The notes: generated by a model not told the origin, from the sequence alone. A stretch of DNA of 64,000 nucleotides from Anaerolineaceae bacterium (GCA_020634115.1 JACKCH010000022.1:11598-75597); one strand, 5' to 3'. Shown: positions 38,513-47,898, numbered from the stretch's first letter. Made by a program: numbers and translations.

Positions 38513-38551
38513 GCAGAAGCCGTCGCCCTGGCGGTTGAACTGGAATAACGC
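38513..38551 (+). repeat. Direct repeat, copy 2 (displaced thiolase 3' end)
   Basis: 36 of 39 bases match 36801-36839, including the stop codon. The differences (gcg/gca, gtg/gtt, ttg/ctg) are all synonymous, so this fragment came from a diverged but functional thiolase gene, not from a fresh copy of the neighbour. Confidence 0.75.
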
Positions 38552-38591
38552 TATTAGATACTCTGCAAGCTGGTATCAAGTGATTTTATAA

Positions 38592-38618
38592 GGGCAGCCC
38601 GGTGCGGCTGCCCCGTTC
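38592..38618 (+). terminator. Rho-independent terminator
   Basis: GGGCAGCC and GGCTGCCC form a strong hairpin with a CGGTGC loop region, followed by CGTTCTTTT. It follows the displaced thiolase end and could be the original thiolase terminator, now serving the WD40 gene. Confidence 0.75.
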
Positions 38619-38707
38619 TTTTCGGCAGTAAAATTCTTTTTGGTGTATGCGCTTTTCCTGTGCCATAATAAGGTTGTATTCTCCCTCATATCCAAATGGT
38701 GGTTCTT

Positions 38708-40311
38708 ATGGCAAAAATTTTCATCGCATGTCGCCGCCAAAGTTGGCCGTTTACCCACCGTCTGGCAGATGATCTTCGAGAACGCTTAGATGCCGAAATA
38801 TTTGTCGATACCAATGGAGGCGATGAAGTCAATTTCGAAGGTCATGCTGCGTCATTTACAGGAAAGTGACGCGGTTTTACTGGTCGTAGCCGAGGATACG
38901 TTTCAAGATGATATTTATCGTGACGATGATGGGATCAGGCGTGAAATCCGTGCGGCGATAACGCATGACATCCTTTAATTTTGATCTGCGTCGAAGGTTT
39001 ATTGCCGCCGCCGGGTTTGCCGGATGACATCAAGATATTGTACGGATGCAAGGTGTGAACTTTTACTCGGAATATTTCTCGGCTGCTGTAGATAAACTCG
39101 CCGATTCTGTGGTGAAGATCGGTACAGTTGGGCGGCGAAACCGGTCAAGCACTCAGCCGCCGCTGCCGGCAGCGGATCGCCCAAAGATAAACCCACCAGT
39201 GATCGCGCCGCACTGGAAGCAGCCCTGGATTTGCTTGAGCATGAGAATTGTGACAAAGCCATTGTCCTGCTGGAAGGACTACGCGATGCGGGTTTTCAAT
39301 CACAATTTGTGAACCTGGAAAAACTTTTGTCAGATGCTCAAAATATCAGACTGAGGACTCGTATCGGCGTCGTGCCCGCCTGGGTTATGAGGAAATTGTT
39401 TCACTGGCGCGTCGTCGTTTTACCCAGGAACAGGCACGAATTGCTTTTTGGAATGGCGACAAACCTATTCTGATTTAGTGGATGAATTGGATGTTGAAAA
39501 TTTAAGCCAGCAGTTTCAGTCATCTAAACCCGCGCAAAGTCAGGTCCTTGATATCTTACCGGCTCCGTTTGAATGGATTCATATTCCAGCAGGAATGGTC
39601 ACGCTCGTGAATGGTGGGGATGATGTTGAAGATAATTATCCCCAAAAGATGAATCTGATTTTGTGCCTGCTTTTCTATAGCCAAATATCCGATAACCAAT
39701 GCCCAATTTCGGATATTTCTGGATACCGGTGGATATGAGAGATCGGAGTGGTGGACAAAGTCAGGTTGGGATAACCGGCGAAAAAGAAATGGATGACACC
39801 CTCTTATTGGGCAAATAAGATATGGAATGTGGAAGATTATCCGGTAGTTGGCATATCATGGTATGAAGCAATGGCCTTTTGTACGTGGTTGAGTGTGGTT
39901 AGCGGTGAGCATATTCTATTGCCGACGACTCAACAATGGCAGCGGGCGGCACAGGCGTCGCCTAACGGATCGACAGTGGTTATTTGTACCCATGGGAAAC
40001 CAGTGGGACGGGACGCGGTGTAGTAATAGCGTCAATCAAACATCATGTATGCAACCACGTCCGTATCAAAGTTCTCAGATACAGGTCTTAGCCCTTGCGG
40101 CGTGGCTGATTTATCCGGCAATGTGTGGGAGTGGTGTCTGACGGAATATGGTTCGGGAGTAGACGACATTAACGGAATCAATGAGCGTGTGATGCGGGGT
40201 GGTTCATGGTTCGACAATGATCCTGAAACTTTTCGCACCGATTATCACGATGGCGATGAACCTTATTATCGGTCTGAGGATTTGGGGTTTCGGATTGCGC
40301 TTGCTTTCTAG
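38708..40311 (+). pseudogene. TIR domain-FGE-like protein (frameshifted)
   Basis: ATG at 38708 opens MAKIFIACRRQSWPFTHRLA, a TIR_2 start nearly matching the intact gene at 61321. After an indel near 38820 the TIR continues in another frame: LRHLQESDAVLLVVAEDTF, then GIRREIRAAI with the expected catalytic glutamate, and VNFYSEYFSAAVDKLADSVV. A linker (ALDLLEHENCDKAIVLLEGL) and a helical segment (YEEIVSLARRRFTQEQARI) follow in other frames. The C-terminal formylglycine-generating-enzyme-like domain reads FEWIHIPAGMVTL, YPVVGISWYEAMAFCTWLS, GVADLSGNVWEWCLTEY, VMRGGSWFDN and LGFRIALAF. Catalytic FGE cysteines are absent, so it is a binding-type domain. At least six indels are needed; decay or consensus error cannot be told apart here. 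Confidence 0.75.
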
Positions 40312-40338
40312 CTGAACGAGTTTTCGTGTGTTTTCAGC

Positions 40339-40369
40339 GGGCGAGACATGTCTCGCCCCTACGATTCTC
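40339..40369. repeat. Dispersed palindromic repeat, copy 3
   Basis: A perfect inverted repeat GGGCGAGACA / TGTCTCGCCC followed by CTACGATTCTC, directly downstream of the TIR-FGE gene. It is the best-preserved member of the family. Confidence 0.65.
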
Positions 40370-40432
40370 GGCAATTTGGTGGATTCTGTTCGATGACTGG
40401 CTTAGAAATCGCCTGCATCATTTAACATCGTC

Positions 40433-41173
40433 TCACTTCTCGCTTTTCCCCACAAACTCGGCCAGCCAGTAGCGTTCCTCTTCGGTGAGTTCAGCCTTCA
40501 TCAGCAGGTCGGGGCGGTTTTGCCACGTCCGGCGCAAGCCTTCCTTCCGTCGCCAGCGCAGAATCGCGGCATGGTCGCCATCCTGGAGCGCCTGCGGCAC
40601 GGTCAGCCCTCGGAACTCCGGCGGGCGGGTATAGTGCGGCCCTTCCAGAATACCGTCGGCGTGGCTTTCGATGTCTGCGCCATCCGGTGCGCCCAACACC
40701 CCCGGAATATGCCGGATCACCGCGTCAATGATGACCATCGCCGGGAGTTCGCCCCCCGTTAGCACGTAATCCCCGATGCTGATCTCATCCGTCACCACCA
40801 ACTGCCGGGCGCGGTCATCAATTCCTTCGTAGCGCCCGCACAGAATCACCAGATGCTCATGTCCGGCCAGTTCGGTAGCGATTTTATGGGAAAACACCCG
40901 TCCCTGCGGACTCATCAGCAGAACAGGTGTGTTCGGTTGCGCTTCCGCCAGCACGGACTCCACCGCGTTCACCACCGGCTCGACCTGAAGCACCATCCCG
41001 CCGCCGCCGCCATAGGGCGTATCATCTACGGTACGATGCTTGTCGGTGGAATGGTCGCGGATGTCATGCAGGCGTAAATCCAGCAGCCCGCGATCCCGCG
41101 CCTTCCACAGCATACTTTCGGTCATCGGCCCCTCGAACATGGCCGGGAACAGTGTCAATACGTCAATCCGCAT
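40433..41173 (-). CDS. trmD: tRNA (guanine-37-N1)-methyltransferase
   Basis: 246 residues. It methylates G37 of tRNAs with SAM, which prevents +1 frameshifting. The SPOUT trefoil-knot motifs are clear: VDDTPYGGGGGMVLQ, LMSPQGRVF, LCGRYEGIDDR and EISIGDYVLTGGELPAMV. The C-terminus ends RPDLLMKAELTEEERYWL as usual. The frame stays open back to 41368, but ATG at 41173 (MRIDVLTLFPAMFEG) has AGAGGA 8 bp upstream and matches the family start; the extra upstream part overlaps a dispersed repeat. No rimM or rplS neighbour is seen. Confidence 0.95.
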   Translation of the reverse strand: MRIDVLTLFPAMFEGPMTESMLWKARDRGLLDLRLHDIRDHSTDKHRTVDDTPYGGGGGMVLQVEPVVNAVESVLAEAQPNTPVLLMSPQGRVFSHKIATELAGHEHLVILCGRYEGIDDRARQLVVTDEISIGDYVLTGGELPAMVIIDAVIRHIPGVLGAPDGADIESHADGILEGPHYTRPPEFRGLTVPQALQDGDHAAILRWRRKEGLRRTWQNRPDLLMKAELTEEERYWLAEFVGKSEK

Positions 41174-41238
41174 CGTGATTTCCTCTAATCCGTTCTCACG
41201 ATACGACACTTTTACCTGTTTCTCCTCCAACTCCATGT

Positions 41239-41262
41239 GTAGGGGCGCACCGCCGTGCGCCC
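41239..41262. repeat. Dispersed palindromic repeat, copy 4
   Basis: GTAGGGGCGCAC and GTGCGCCC are inverted arms, between trmD and the glycosyltransferase gene. In the minus orientation it ends CGCCCCTAC like the other members. Confidence 0.6.
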
Positions 41263-41294
41263 TGGAGAAGATTCTAAAAGTATCGTTCTGTAAA

Positions 41295-42917
41295 TTATTC
41301 TCCTGAAAGTTCTGCCGGGCGGGGTTGGTCAGGGAACCAGGCGTAATTATCCTCCGCCAGCAGCTCAATCACCTGCCGATCCGGGAAACGTGCCAGGATA
41401 GCGTCCCGCACGCCCGGTTGGGTATTATCCAGCGCCGCCACAATGTCACTATCCAGATACGGGCTGGTGACGCTCATCAGCGCCCCGTATGCCCGCCAGC
41501 GCACACTATCCCCCGTGACCAATGCCAGAATCGGGCGATCATCCGTCCGCCGGGCTTCTACCGCCTGGATGAGTTCGGGGCTGATCTCATTAAACCGGTA
41601 CAGCGCCGTGATACGCGGGGTGCTGTAGGCATATAGGCTGTACAGCAGCGCCACCGTCAGCCCCAGGTAGACCGGCCAGCGTTTCCAGTGCCGTGCGGCC
41701 CAGGCCAGGGGCAGGGCGCTCACCAATGCCGCCGCCGTCAGCGCCTCGTAATAGTAGCGCGTGCTGTAGCGCTGCGACCCGATCCAGTAGGCGGTATGCA
41801 CCCCAATCAGACATATCATCACCCCCACCAGCAGCCACAGCCAGCGCCGTTTCCACCCGATCAGCAGGCCGAACGGTAGAAGAACCCAGCTTCTCCCGAT
41901 CACCGGCCAGTAATCGCTATTGGTTCGCAGATGTTCTTGCAATTCTGGTGTAATCGTCCCTGGTTGCCAACCGAACAAATCGGCTGCCGTGAGCGATAAG
42001 TCCCATCCTGTCTGCCGCAGCCCTTTTTCCAGGGTATGCCCGCGCCGCCCGAAGTCTTCGCCAAAGCCGACCTTGTCATACGGCCAGACCAGCGTATACA
42101 GATTCTGCCCGGCGTTCCCGGTGGCTGCCTGGTTATACAGCGGAATCACCGCCCCGATAAGGAGCGTCACAATCGCCAGGGCGAACAGTGCGCCAATCTG
42201 CCATTTCTCCGTGTTTCTTGCGAGAAATGACTTGAGGCTTTCCCCCACATCCCGCATAAACAAAATAGGGAATCCCCACCACACAACCCGTATCGCGCTC
42301 CACACCACGAATGGGGCGGCGATGCCTACCGCTGACAGGGGGCGGTTGATGAGCGTCATCCCCAGCGCGACCCCGGCGACTATCCCCCACCGGAGCGGAC
42401 GCCTCCTGTGTTCCAACTGCCAGTACGCCCACATAAATAGCGTCACCCAGAACAGCGCCGCCGTATGCCCCATCAGCGTCGCATTCAGGAGCAGCGCCAT
42501 CGGGGAAAAGGCCGTCAGCGCGGCGGCTATGACCCCGGTATCCTGGTTGAATACGTCGCTGCCCAGGCGATAGACCAGCGCGACGGTCAGCGCAGCCAGG
42601 AACGCATTGATGACCCAGGGTTGTCCCAGCAAAACCCCGCCCGCCAGTGTCCCCGGCCAGCCCAGCGAATACTTGCCGAATCGTTGGCCGTCCCGGTCAA
42701 TGATGAACGGCTGCCAGTAGGCGCGGCGTGGCTCTGGACTTGGAATAACGCTGTGGCCGCCCGCCAGCAGTTTCGCCTGGAAGAGGTAGGCGACCTCGTC
42801 TTCCAGGTGGGGTAGACGCTCAAACACGGTCTGGCTGACGAGGGCGCTCATGAAGAAGCTGAACCCGACCAGGAACAGTACAATCAGTATGTGAGGGGAG
42901 ATGGTTTTTTGTTTCAT
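41295..42917 (-). CDS. GT-C fold membrane glycosyltransferase (PMT/GT39-like)
   Basis: 540 residues with about ten membrane helices. The first helix (ILIVLFLVGFSFFMSALV) is followed by a loop with the acidic motif HLEDEVAYLFQAKLL, where GT-C enzymes coordinate the lipid-phosphate sugar donor. Further helices include NAFLAALTVALVYRLG and LMGHTAALFWVTLFMWAYW. A soluble C-terminal part (about 440-540) follows the last helix. Family members move a sugar from a polyprenyl-phosphate donor to a protein or glycan outside the membrane. Acceptor unknown. Confidence 0.82.
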   Translation of the reverse strand: MKQKTISPHILIVLFLVGFSFFMSALVSQTVFERLPHLEDEVAYLFQAKLLAGGHSVIPSPEPRRAYWQPFIIDRDGQRFGKYSLGWPGTLAGGVLLGQPWVINAFLAALTVALVYRLGSDVFNQDTGVIAAALTAFSPMALLLNATLMGHTAALFWVTLFMWAYWQLEHRRRPLRWGIVAGVALGMTLINRPLSAVGIAAPFVVWSAIRVVWWGFPILFMRDVGESLKSFLARNTEKWQIGALFALAIVTLLIGAVIPLYNQAATGNAGQNLYTLVWPYDKVGFGEDFGRRGHTLEKGLRQTGWDLSLTAADLFGWQPGTITPELQEHLRTNSDYWPVIGRSWVLLPFGLLIGWKRRWLWLLVGVMICLIGVHTAYWIGSQRYSTRYYYEALTAAALVSALPLAWAARHWKRWPVYLGLTVALLYSLYAYSTPRITALYRFNEISPELIQAVEARRTDDRPILALVTGDSVRWRAYGALMSVTSPYLDSDIVAALDNTQPGVRDAILARFPDRQVIELLAEDNYAWFPDQPRPAELSGE

Positions 42918-43043
42918 AGGGGCGATTATAGTAGCGAACTTGGAGAATCCAAAGACTCGGCACTCTCCCTTCAGCCTGAAACCTTGTTTCTTTCAGTGCG
43001 TATAACGATAATAGGGTGGGCGTATCCATAGAGGTTTTTTCGG

Positions 43044-43946
43044 ATGTTTAATGATTATGGCAGTTTCTTGGATTACAAGGCAATATCACGAAACCTTCAG
43101 GCGAAATTCAGCCGGTCACGCGGACTCTGGCTTCATGTCATCGTATTTGTTGCCGTAGTCATTGCGATTTTGGGTTATGGTACCGGGGCCAGACTATGGC
43201 TGTATCCTGAATCTTTTGGTTGGCTGACGGTGTTCGGTGCAGTTTGGAGTGTGCTGCTGGCCGGGCATGGCCTTATCAGCTATCGGCGGTCACCGGCTTG
43301 GAGTAACCGGCGTGAGAAAGCCGTTGAAGCAGCCATGCGCCAGCTTATTCAACAGAATCCTGACGATGTGGCAGCGCATCAGGATGAATTATTCACGCTT
43401 CACCGGGAACTGGAAACGAGTCTAAAGCGGCAGGCATTCTGGTTTCCGCCACTCACCGTGTTTACGCTCATAAACGCCGTATTCTGGCTGGCAACCCTGC
43501 TGAATCTGGGGTCTTCCTTTGCTATTCAACTGACTGCGCCGCTGGCCGTATTTGTTATCGGCGGAATCGGGCTGTATACCGCCTGGCGTGAGCGCCGGAA
43601 CAGCGGCCAGGATGATTGGATTGCGCGTTTGCCCCTCCCACATATTGGCCTCTACATCTTCGGTAACTTTTTCCTGGGCTTGCTGGCGATGTTCCGAGCG
43701 TTCAATATGTGGGATCAGCAAACGATCTGGGGCTGGTGGACTCTGGTTCTGATTGGGCATATTCTCTATGCGGTTGTCCTGCAACCGGTCACGCAGGGCG
43801 TTAAAGCCAAGCGCCAGCCAGCCAGTGTCCTCACTCCTGAAACATTCCAGGAGGACAAAGCCAAGCATCGCCTGACCCTCGCTGATGATGGCGAACTGGT
43901 CGAAGTGCCAGATGAAGAACCGGGCGAATCCCTTCTCGGTTTATAG
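43044..43946 (+). CDS. Membrane protein with two 2TM-type domains
   Basis: 300 residues and about six membrane segments in three pairs. Residues 30-90 form one 2TM unit, with a following EKAVEAAMRQLIQ helix. Residues 133-180 form the second pair, and 205-250 a third (PHIGLYIFGNFFLGLLAMFRAF, then WTLVLIGHILYAVVL). The cytoplasmic tail is acidic (DDGELVEVPDEEPGE). 2TM domains are often attached to regulators or stand alone; the role is unknown. GAGG precedes the start. A divergent neighbour lies 126 bp upstream. Confidence 0.75.
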   Translation: MFNDYGSFLDYKAISRNLQAKFSRSRGLWLHVIVFVAVVIAILGYGTGARLWLYPESFGWLTVFGAVWSVLLAGHGLISYRRSPAWSNRREKAVEAAMRQLIQQNPDDVAAHQDELFTLHRELETSLKRQAFWFPPLTVFTLINAVFWLATLLNLGSSFAIQLTAPLAVFVIGGIGLYTAWRERRNSGQDDWIARLPLPHIGLYIFGNFFLGLLAMFRAFNMWDQQTIWGWWTLVLIGHILYAVVLQPVTQGVKAKRQPASVLTPETFQEDKAKHRLTLADDGELVEVPDEEPGESLLGL

Positions 43947-44023
43947 CCATCGCACCATAAGCAGCGCACTTCCACGTTATAATCGAACGGCATTGATCTT
44001 GCTTGCTTTCAAGGAGATACCTC

Positions 44024-44992
44024 ATGCCTCTCTTCGATATGCCCCTGGAACAGTTGAAAACTTATCGCCCAGAACGGGCCGAACCCACCGATTTTGATGC
44101 TTTCTGGGAACGCACCCTCGCGGAAACCCGCCAGCATCCGCTGATTGCGCGGTTTGAGCGGGTGGATTACGGCCTCAAACTGGTCGAAACCTATGATGTG
44201 ACCTTCGCCGGGTACGGCGGGCAGCCGGTGAGAGGCTGGTTCATCGTGCCTGCCGGGGCGCAGACGCCGCTGCCCTGTGTCGTGGAATATATCGGGTACG
44301 GGGGCGGGCGGAGTTTCCCCATCAATTGGCTGCTCTGGCCGACAGTCGGCTATGCGACGTTCATTATGGATACACGCGGGCAGGGGAGCAGTTGGTCAAA
44401 CGGGGATACGCCCGACATCCCGGAAGGCGCGAATCCGTTTTACCCCGGTTTTATGACGCAGGGTATCCTGAATCCAGAAACCTATTACTACCGCCGGGTG
44501 TTTGCGGATGGTGTCCGCGCCGTTGAAGCCGCCCGTACCCGCCCGGAGGTCGATTCCAGTCGGGTGGCTGTAACCGGGGGCAGTCAGGGCGGGGGAATCA
44601 CTATCGCGGTCAGCGCCCTCGTCCCGGATGTCGCCGCCAGTATGCCGGAAGTGCCGTTCCTGTGTCACTATCGCCGGGCGGTGGAAATTATAGACACATC
44701 ACCCTACAATGAAATCACGCGCTACCTGAAAATCCACCGGGACAAGGTTGAAACGGTGTGGCAGACGGTATCTTATTTTGATGGGGTGAACTTTGCGACT
44801 CGCATTCAGTCGCCATCCTTATATTCGGTGGGGCTGATGGACATGATCTGCCCGCCGTCCACCGTATACGCGGCTTATAACTACGTGGATGCGCCGAAGG
44901 ACATCCGGGTTTATCCGTATAACGAGCATGAGGGCGGGGCGGCCTTTCATGCGTTGGAGAAAGTTAATTTTTTGCGGGAGCTGTGGGGGTAA
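44024..44992 (+). CDS. Acetyl-xylan esterase/cephalosporin-C deacetylase family hydrolase
   Basis: 322 residues. The family start is clear: MPLFDMPLEQLKTY, then PTDFDAFWERTLAET. The alpha/beta-hydrolase nucleophile is in VTGGSQGGG. The acid lies in MDMICPPSTVYAAYN and the histidine in NEHEGGAAFH. The oxyanion Tyr lies in EYIGYGGGRSF, followed by DTRGQGSS. CE7 esterases remove acetyl groups from xylo-oligosaccharides and cephalosporin C. There is no signal peptide, so it acts in the cytoplasm. ATG at 44024 has AAGGAG upstream; the frame extends to 44003. Its last 29 bp overlap the convergent glycosyltransferase. Confidence 0.92.
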   Translation: MPLFDMPLEQLKTYRPERAEPTDFDAFWERTLAETRQHPLIARFERVDYGLKLVETYDVTFAGYGGQPVRGWFIVPAGAQTPLPCVVEYIGYGGGRSFPINWLLWPTVGYATFIMDTRGQGSSWSNGDTPDIPEGANPFYPGFMTQGILNPETYYYRRVFADGVRAVEAARTRPEVDSSRVAVTGGSQGGGITIAVSALVPDVAASMPEVPFLCHYRRAVEIIDTSPYNEITRYLKIHRDKVETVWQTVSYFDGVNFATRIQSPSLYSVGLMDMICPPSTVYAAYNYVDAPKDIRVYPYNEHEGGAAFHALEKVNFLRELWG

Positions 44993-45809
44993 GCCGCCGT
45001 TTGAGCCACATGCCCCCGATAACCGGGCGTGTCAGCAGCCACAACAGCGCCCACCGCACGAAACCGTGATGTTGGCGGGTGTAAACCAGCATATCGCGGA
45101 AGTAGATTCGGGTCGCCAGCCAGGTTTGGGTGGCGGCTTTTTCCTTGTGGATAATGGTGTGGCTCGCCAGGAAGCGGAATTTCGCCCCGGCAAAGCGTCG
45201 TGCCAGGTCATCTTCCGGGAAGTACAGGAGCAGATCAGGATTCAACTGCCAGTCCCCACGCCGCATCAGCAGGCATGACCCCGGCAGTACGGCTACGTCC
45301 TTATCCGTGTCTCGCCCCCAGCCTTCATACCAGTGCGCCGCCGCCAGCCTTGCCCGCCAACCGGGGAACATCCAGCCGAGGGGCGTATGTTGCAGCAGTA
45401 GGTAGGTGTAAGTCGGGATTTGTGAGCAGGTGCGTTGGATACTACCGTCCGGGTAGCGCATTTGCATGGTTGCACCCAGGTAATCGGGATGGACTTCCAG
45501 GAAATTCACTAACGCTGCCAGTGCGCCCGCCTGTGGAACGGTATCCGGGTTGAGCAGCAGGACATAACCCCCTTGAGCAGCTTCTATCCCCAGGTTATTG
45601 CCGCCGCAGAACCAGGTGTTGCGTGTCTGTGCCAGCAGCTGCACCTGCGGGAAATCCCCTCGCACCATCTCAGCACTGCCGTCTCTCGAAGCGTTATCCA
45701 CCACAATAATTTCCGGCTGGATGGGGTCGCTTACCAGCGCATTCAGGCAGGCGTACAGGTCATCGCGGGTGTTGTAGTTGACGATGACGATGGACAGCCG
45801 GGGAGCCAT
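44964..45809 (-). CDS. Family 2 glycosyltransferase
   Basis: 281 residues. GT-A fold motifs: SIVIVNYNTRDDL at the start, IIVVDNASRDGSAEMV, CGGNNLGIEAA and the metal-binding LLLNPDTVPQAG. It resembles rhamnosyltransferase-type GT2 enzymes for surface polysaccharides (WbbL-like). It starts 4 bp after the methyltransferase stop, so the two are translationally close and likely one operon with the glycosyltransferase at 46700. Confidence 0.9.
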   Translation of the reverse strand: MAPRLSIVIVNYNTRDDLYACLNALVSDPIQPEIIVVDNASRDGSAEMVRGDFPQVQLLAQTRNTWFCGGNNLGIEAAQGGYVLLLNPDTVPQAGALAALVNFLEVHPDYLGATMQMRYPDGSIQRTCSQIPTYTYLLLQHTPLGWMFPGWRARLAAAHWYEGWGRDTDKDVAVLPGSCLLMRRGDWQLNPDLLLYFPEDDLARRFAGAKFRFLASHTIIHKEKAATQTWLATRIYFRDMLVYTRQHHGFVRWALLWLLTRPVIGGMWLKRRLTPTAPAKN

Positions 45810-45813
45810 GTAT

Positions 45814-46578
45814 CTACTTCCGCCCGATGACCAGGGTACTGAAATTAAATGCCCAGGGCAGAATCACATTGAGGATACCCCCCAATGCATTCGCTAACGG
45901 GCTGGTCTGGTAGTAACCCGTACCCCGAAACGGCCCGCCTAACCCCCAAAGTGTGAAAGCATGGCTGGTCGGGATGGCCTTCTCGACGGTGAACCCGGCG
46001 TCTGTTACGGCCTGGCACAGGATGTCACGGGTATAGGTGCTTTCGTAGAAATCCTCGTCGTTGAGCGTGCTGCTTTGCCCGCGCCGCCGCCACCGGATGA
46101 ACCGCTGGACGACGTTGGGGTAGGGGATGGTCAGCACCAGCACTCCGCCCGGCTTCACCACCCGGTAAGCCTCCGCCAGCGCCGGCCCCATGCCATGCTC
46201 GAAGTGTTCCAGCACGCCGAACGAGAGATACGCCCCCACCGAGTCCGACGCATACGGCAGGGCGTGAACATCGCCCACCGCCAGCGCCAGCGCGGGGTCA
46301 TAGTGGCGCGAGGTATGCAGGGCGTTTTCGGCGTAGTCCAGCCCGGTGACGGTATAGCCCATCTCGCGTAGGGTGATGATGACCGCGCTCAGGCCGCTGC
46401 CCGCTTCCAAAATGATGTCCTCTTTCGACAGATATGGCAGATACGCCTGAATCGTCGCCATCGAACGCGGATAACGCACCGCCTGGAGTTCAACTTCCAT
46501 TGAGGCGCCGTCCCAGATGGTTTCCCAGGCCTGGCGGGTGCTGTCGTAACGCGGGGAGTCGGAATGGGGTTCGGTCAT
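45814..46578 (-). CDS. Class I SAM-dependent methyltransferase
   Basis: 254 residues. SAM-binding motif I is ILEAGSGLSAVIITL; acidic motif II is VTGLDYAENAL; motif III region is AVGDVHALPYASDSVGAYLSFGVLEHF, with GGVLVLTIPYPN after it. The pattern fits glycan or small-molecule methyltransferases (Methyltransf_11). A C-terminal hydrophobic segment (LGGILNVILPWAFNFSTLV) may touch the membrane. It lies between two glycosyltransferase genes, so a sugar or lipid-linked glycan is the likely acceptor. Confidence 0.88.
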   Translation of the reverse strand: MTEPHSDSPRYDSTRQAWETIWDGASMEVELQAVRYPRSMATIQAYLPYLSKEDIILEAGSGLSAVIITLREMGYTVTGLDYAENALHTSRHYDPALALAVGDVHALPYASDSVGAYLSFGVLEHFEHGMGPALAEAYRVVKPGGVLVLTIPYPNVVQRFIRWRRRGQSSTLNDEDFYESTYTRDILCQAVTDAGFTVEKAIPTSHAFTLWGLGGPFRGTGYYQTSPLANALGGILNVILPWAFNFSTLVIGRK

Positions 46579-46627
46579 GGATGAATCTCGTTTCGTGGTG
46601 AATAGTGGTCAAAAATCAGTGGTCAGT

Positions 46628-46654
46628 GTAGGGGCGAGGCCTGCCCCGCCCGCC
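46628..46654. repeat. Dispersed palindromic repeat, copy 5
   Basis: GTAGGGGCGAGGC and GCCCCGCCC-type inverted arms between the methyltransferase and the upstream glycosyltransferase. The match to the family is imperfect. Confidence 0.5.
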
Positions 46655-46699
46655 GGGAAGCATTTCACGATTTAATTCTGAACTCGGTATTTGCAGCAT

Positions 46700-47821
46700 T
46701 CAACCATCCAACAATGTCTCAATCCGGGCGATGCGCTGGTCGTAGGTGTGATGCGCGTAGACGTGTGCCTGTGCCTGTTGGATAATCGCCTGCCGTTCGT
46801 CCTCGTGTGCCAGGTAGTAGGCGACTTTCACCCGCAGGTCGTCCAGGTCGCGGTAGGTGACGATGGTTTCGCCTTCCGTGAACCATTCCCGCGTGCCGGG
46901 CAGGTCATCAGCAATCTGGAAAACGCCGCTGCCCGCCGCCTCGAACAGGCGCATATTCCCGCCGTAGCGCATGAAATCGCCATGCACGTTGATCGTTACT
47001 TTGGCCGCCGAAAGGATGCGTAGCATGTCCGCGCCCAACGCCGCCCCGCGCACAAACCGCCGCAGCCCCGCCGGGACATCATGCACGCTCCAGATGCCCA
47101 GGTCGAAATCCGCCAGGGCTGCCAGCGCGGCTACCCGACGGCTATACAGGTGGTCGGGAATCAGCGTGCCGACGAAGGCCACATCACAAGCGTATTCCGC
47201 CCGTTCGGCGTCGGTCAGTGGGTAGGGATGGTGAAAATCCGGGTCGCAGGCCGAAACCGGCAGGCACGCCATGTCCCGCGCGCCGAGTTCCAGCCATTGT
47301 ACGCCGTGATAGTAGTCGTTGACCAGCACGAGATCGTAAAGCCGCGCCGCCGCCCGCTCCACCGGAAGGGAAAACACGATGGGCGACGTGCCGGTGCTGT
47401 AGAGCAGTTTGCAGCCCGTTTCGCGTTTGATGGCCGCCAGTGTCTCCGGCAGGATGACAGTGTTATCCCCCACCAGCCACAGCACATCCGGTTGGAATGC
47501 CCGCGCTTTGTCCAACAGATGCCGGTTACGCAGCCGGTAATCGGGGTTGATCTGTGGCGGGACACGATGCCCCAGCGCCGCCAGCACCTTGCCGGGCGTG
47601 ATGCCCCCGGTGTGCCGCTGCGCCCGGATGCCGCCGCCCCAGGCCGGGAGGTTGCGGAAAAAGGCGTCTACCGTATGCCCGCGTTTACGCAGTGCCTTCG
47701 CCCAGAAGTGCTGCGCCATGCTCGGCGGGAACAGCGGCGGTGATTCTCCCGGCGGCGTGGCCGCGATGGCCGCCTGGAGTTGTTCCGGGTGGTGCAGAGA
47801 GGTGACGATGAGGAAACGCAT
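46700..47821 (-). CDS. CgeB-like glycosyltransferase (GT-B fold)
   Basis: 373 residues. The N-terminal half has a Rossmann-like start (MRFLIVTSLHHPEQ) and a loop AQHFWAKALRKRGHTVD. The C-terminal half carries the Glyco_trans_1_2 region: KVTINVHGDFMRYGGNMRLFEAAGSG, then VFQIADDLPGTREWF and a final helix pair with DERQAIIQQAQ. This fits the CgeB/DUF3880 group that modifies surface glycans or spore coat. ATG at 47821 follows AAGGAT; the frame reaches 47899 but that part overlaps a terminator. Confidence 0.85.
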   Translation of the reverse strand: MRFLIVTSLHHPEQLQAAIAATPPGESPPLFPPSMAQHFWAKALRKRGHTVDAFFRNLPAWGGGIRAQRHTGGITPGKVLAALGHRVPPQINPDYRLRNRHLLDKARAFQPDVLWLVGDNTVILPETLAAIKRETGCKLLYSTGTSPIVFSLPVERAAARLYDLVLVNDYYHGVQWLELGARDMACLPVSACDPDFHHPYPLTDAERAEYACDVAFVGTLIPDHLYSRRVAALAALADFDLGIWSVHDVPAGLRRFVRGAALGADMLRILSAAKVTINVHGDFMRYGGNMRLFEAAGSGVFQIADDLPGTREWFTEGETIVTYRDLDDLRVKVAYYLAHEDERQAIIQQAQAHVYAHHTYDQRIARIETLLDG

Positions 47822-47898
47822 ACGATCCTTTTCGATGATTTTTCCCAAGCCTAGCACACGCCTCCGAATTATGCGATATTCATATACGGTTGGAATCA

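Noticed and set aside
41920..42573. 217-codon plus-strand open frame
   Set aside because: Opposite the GT-C glycosyltransferase, with no family features; a high-GC shadow.
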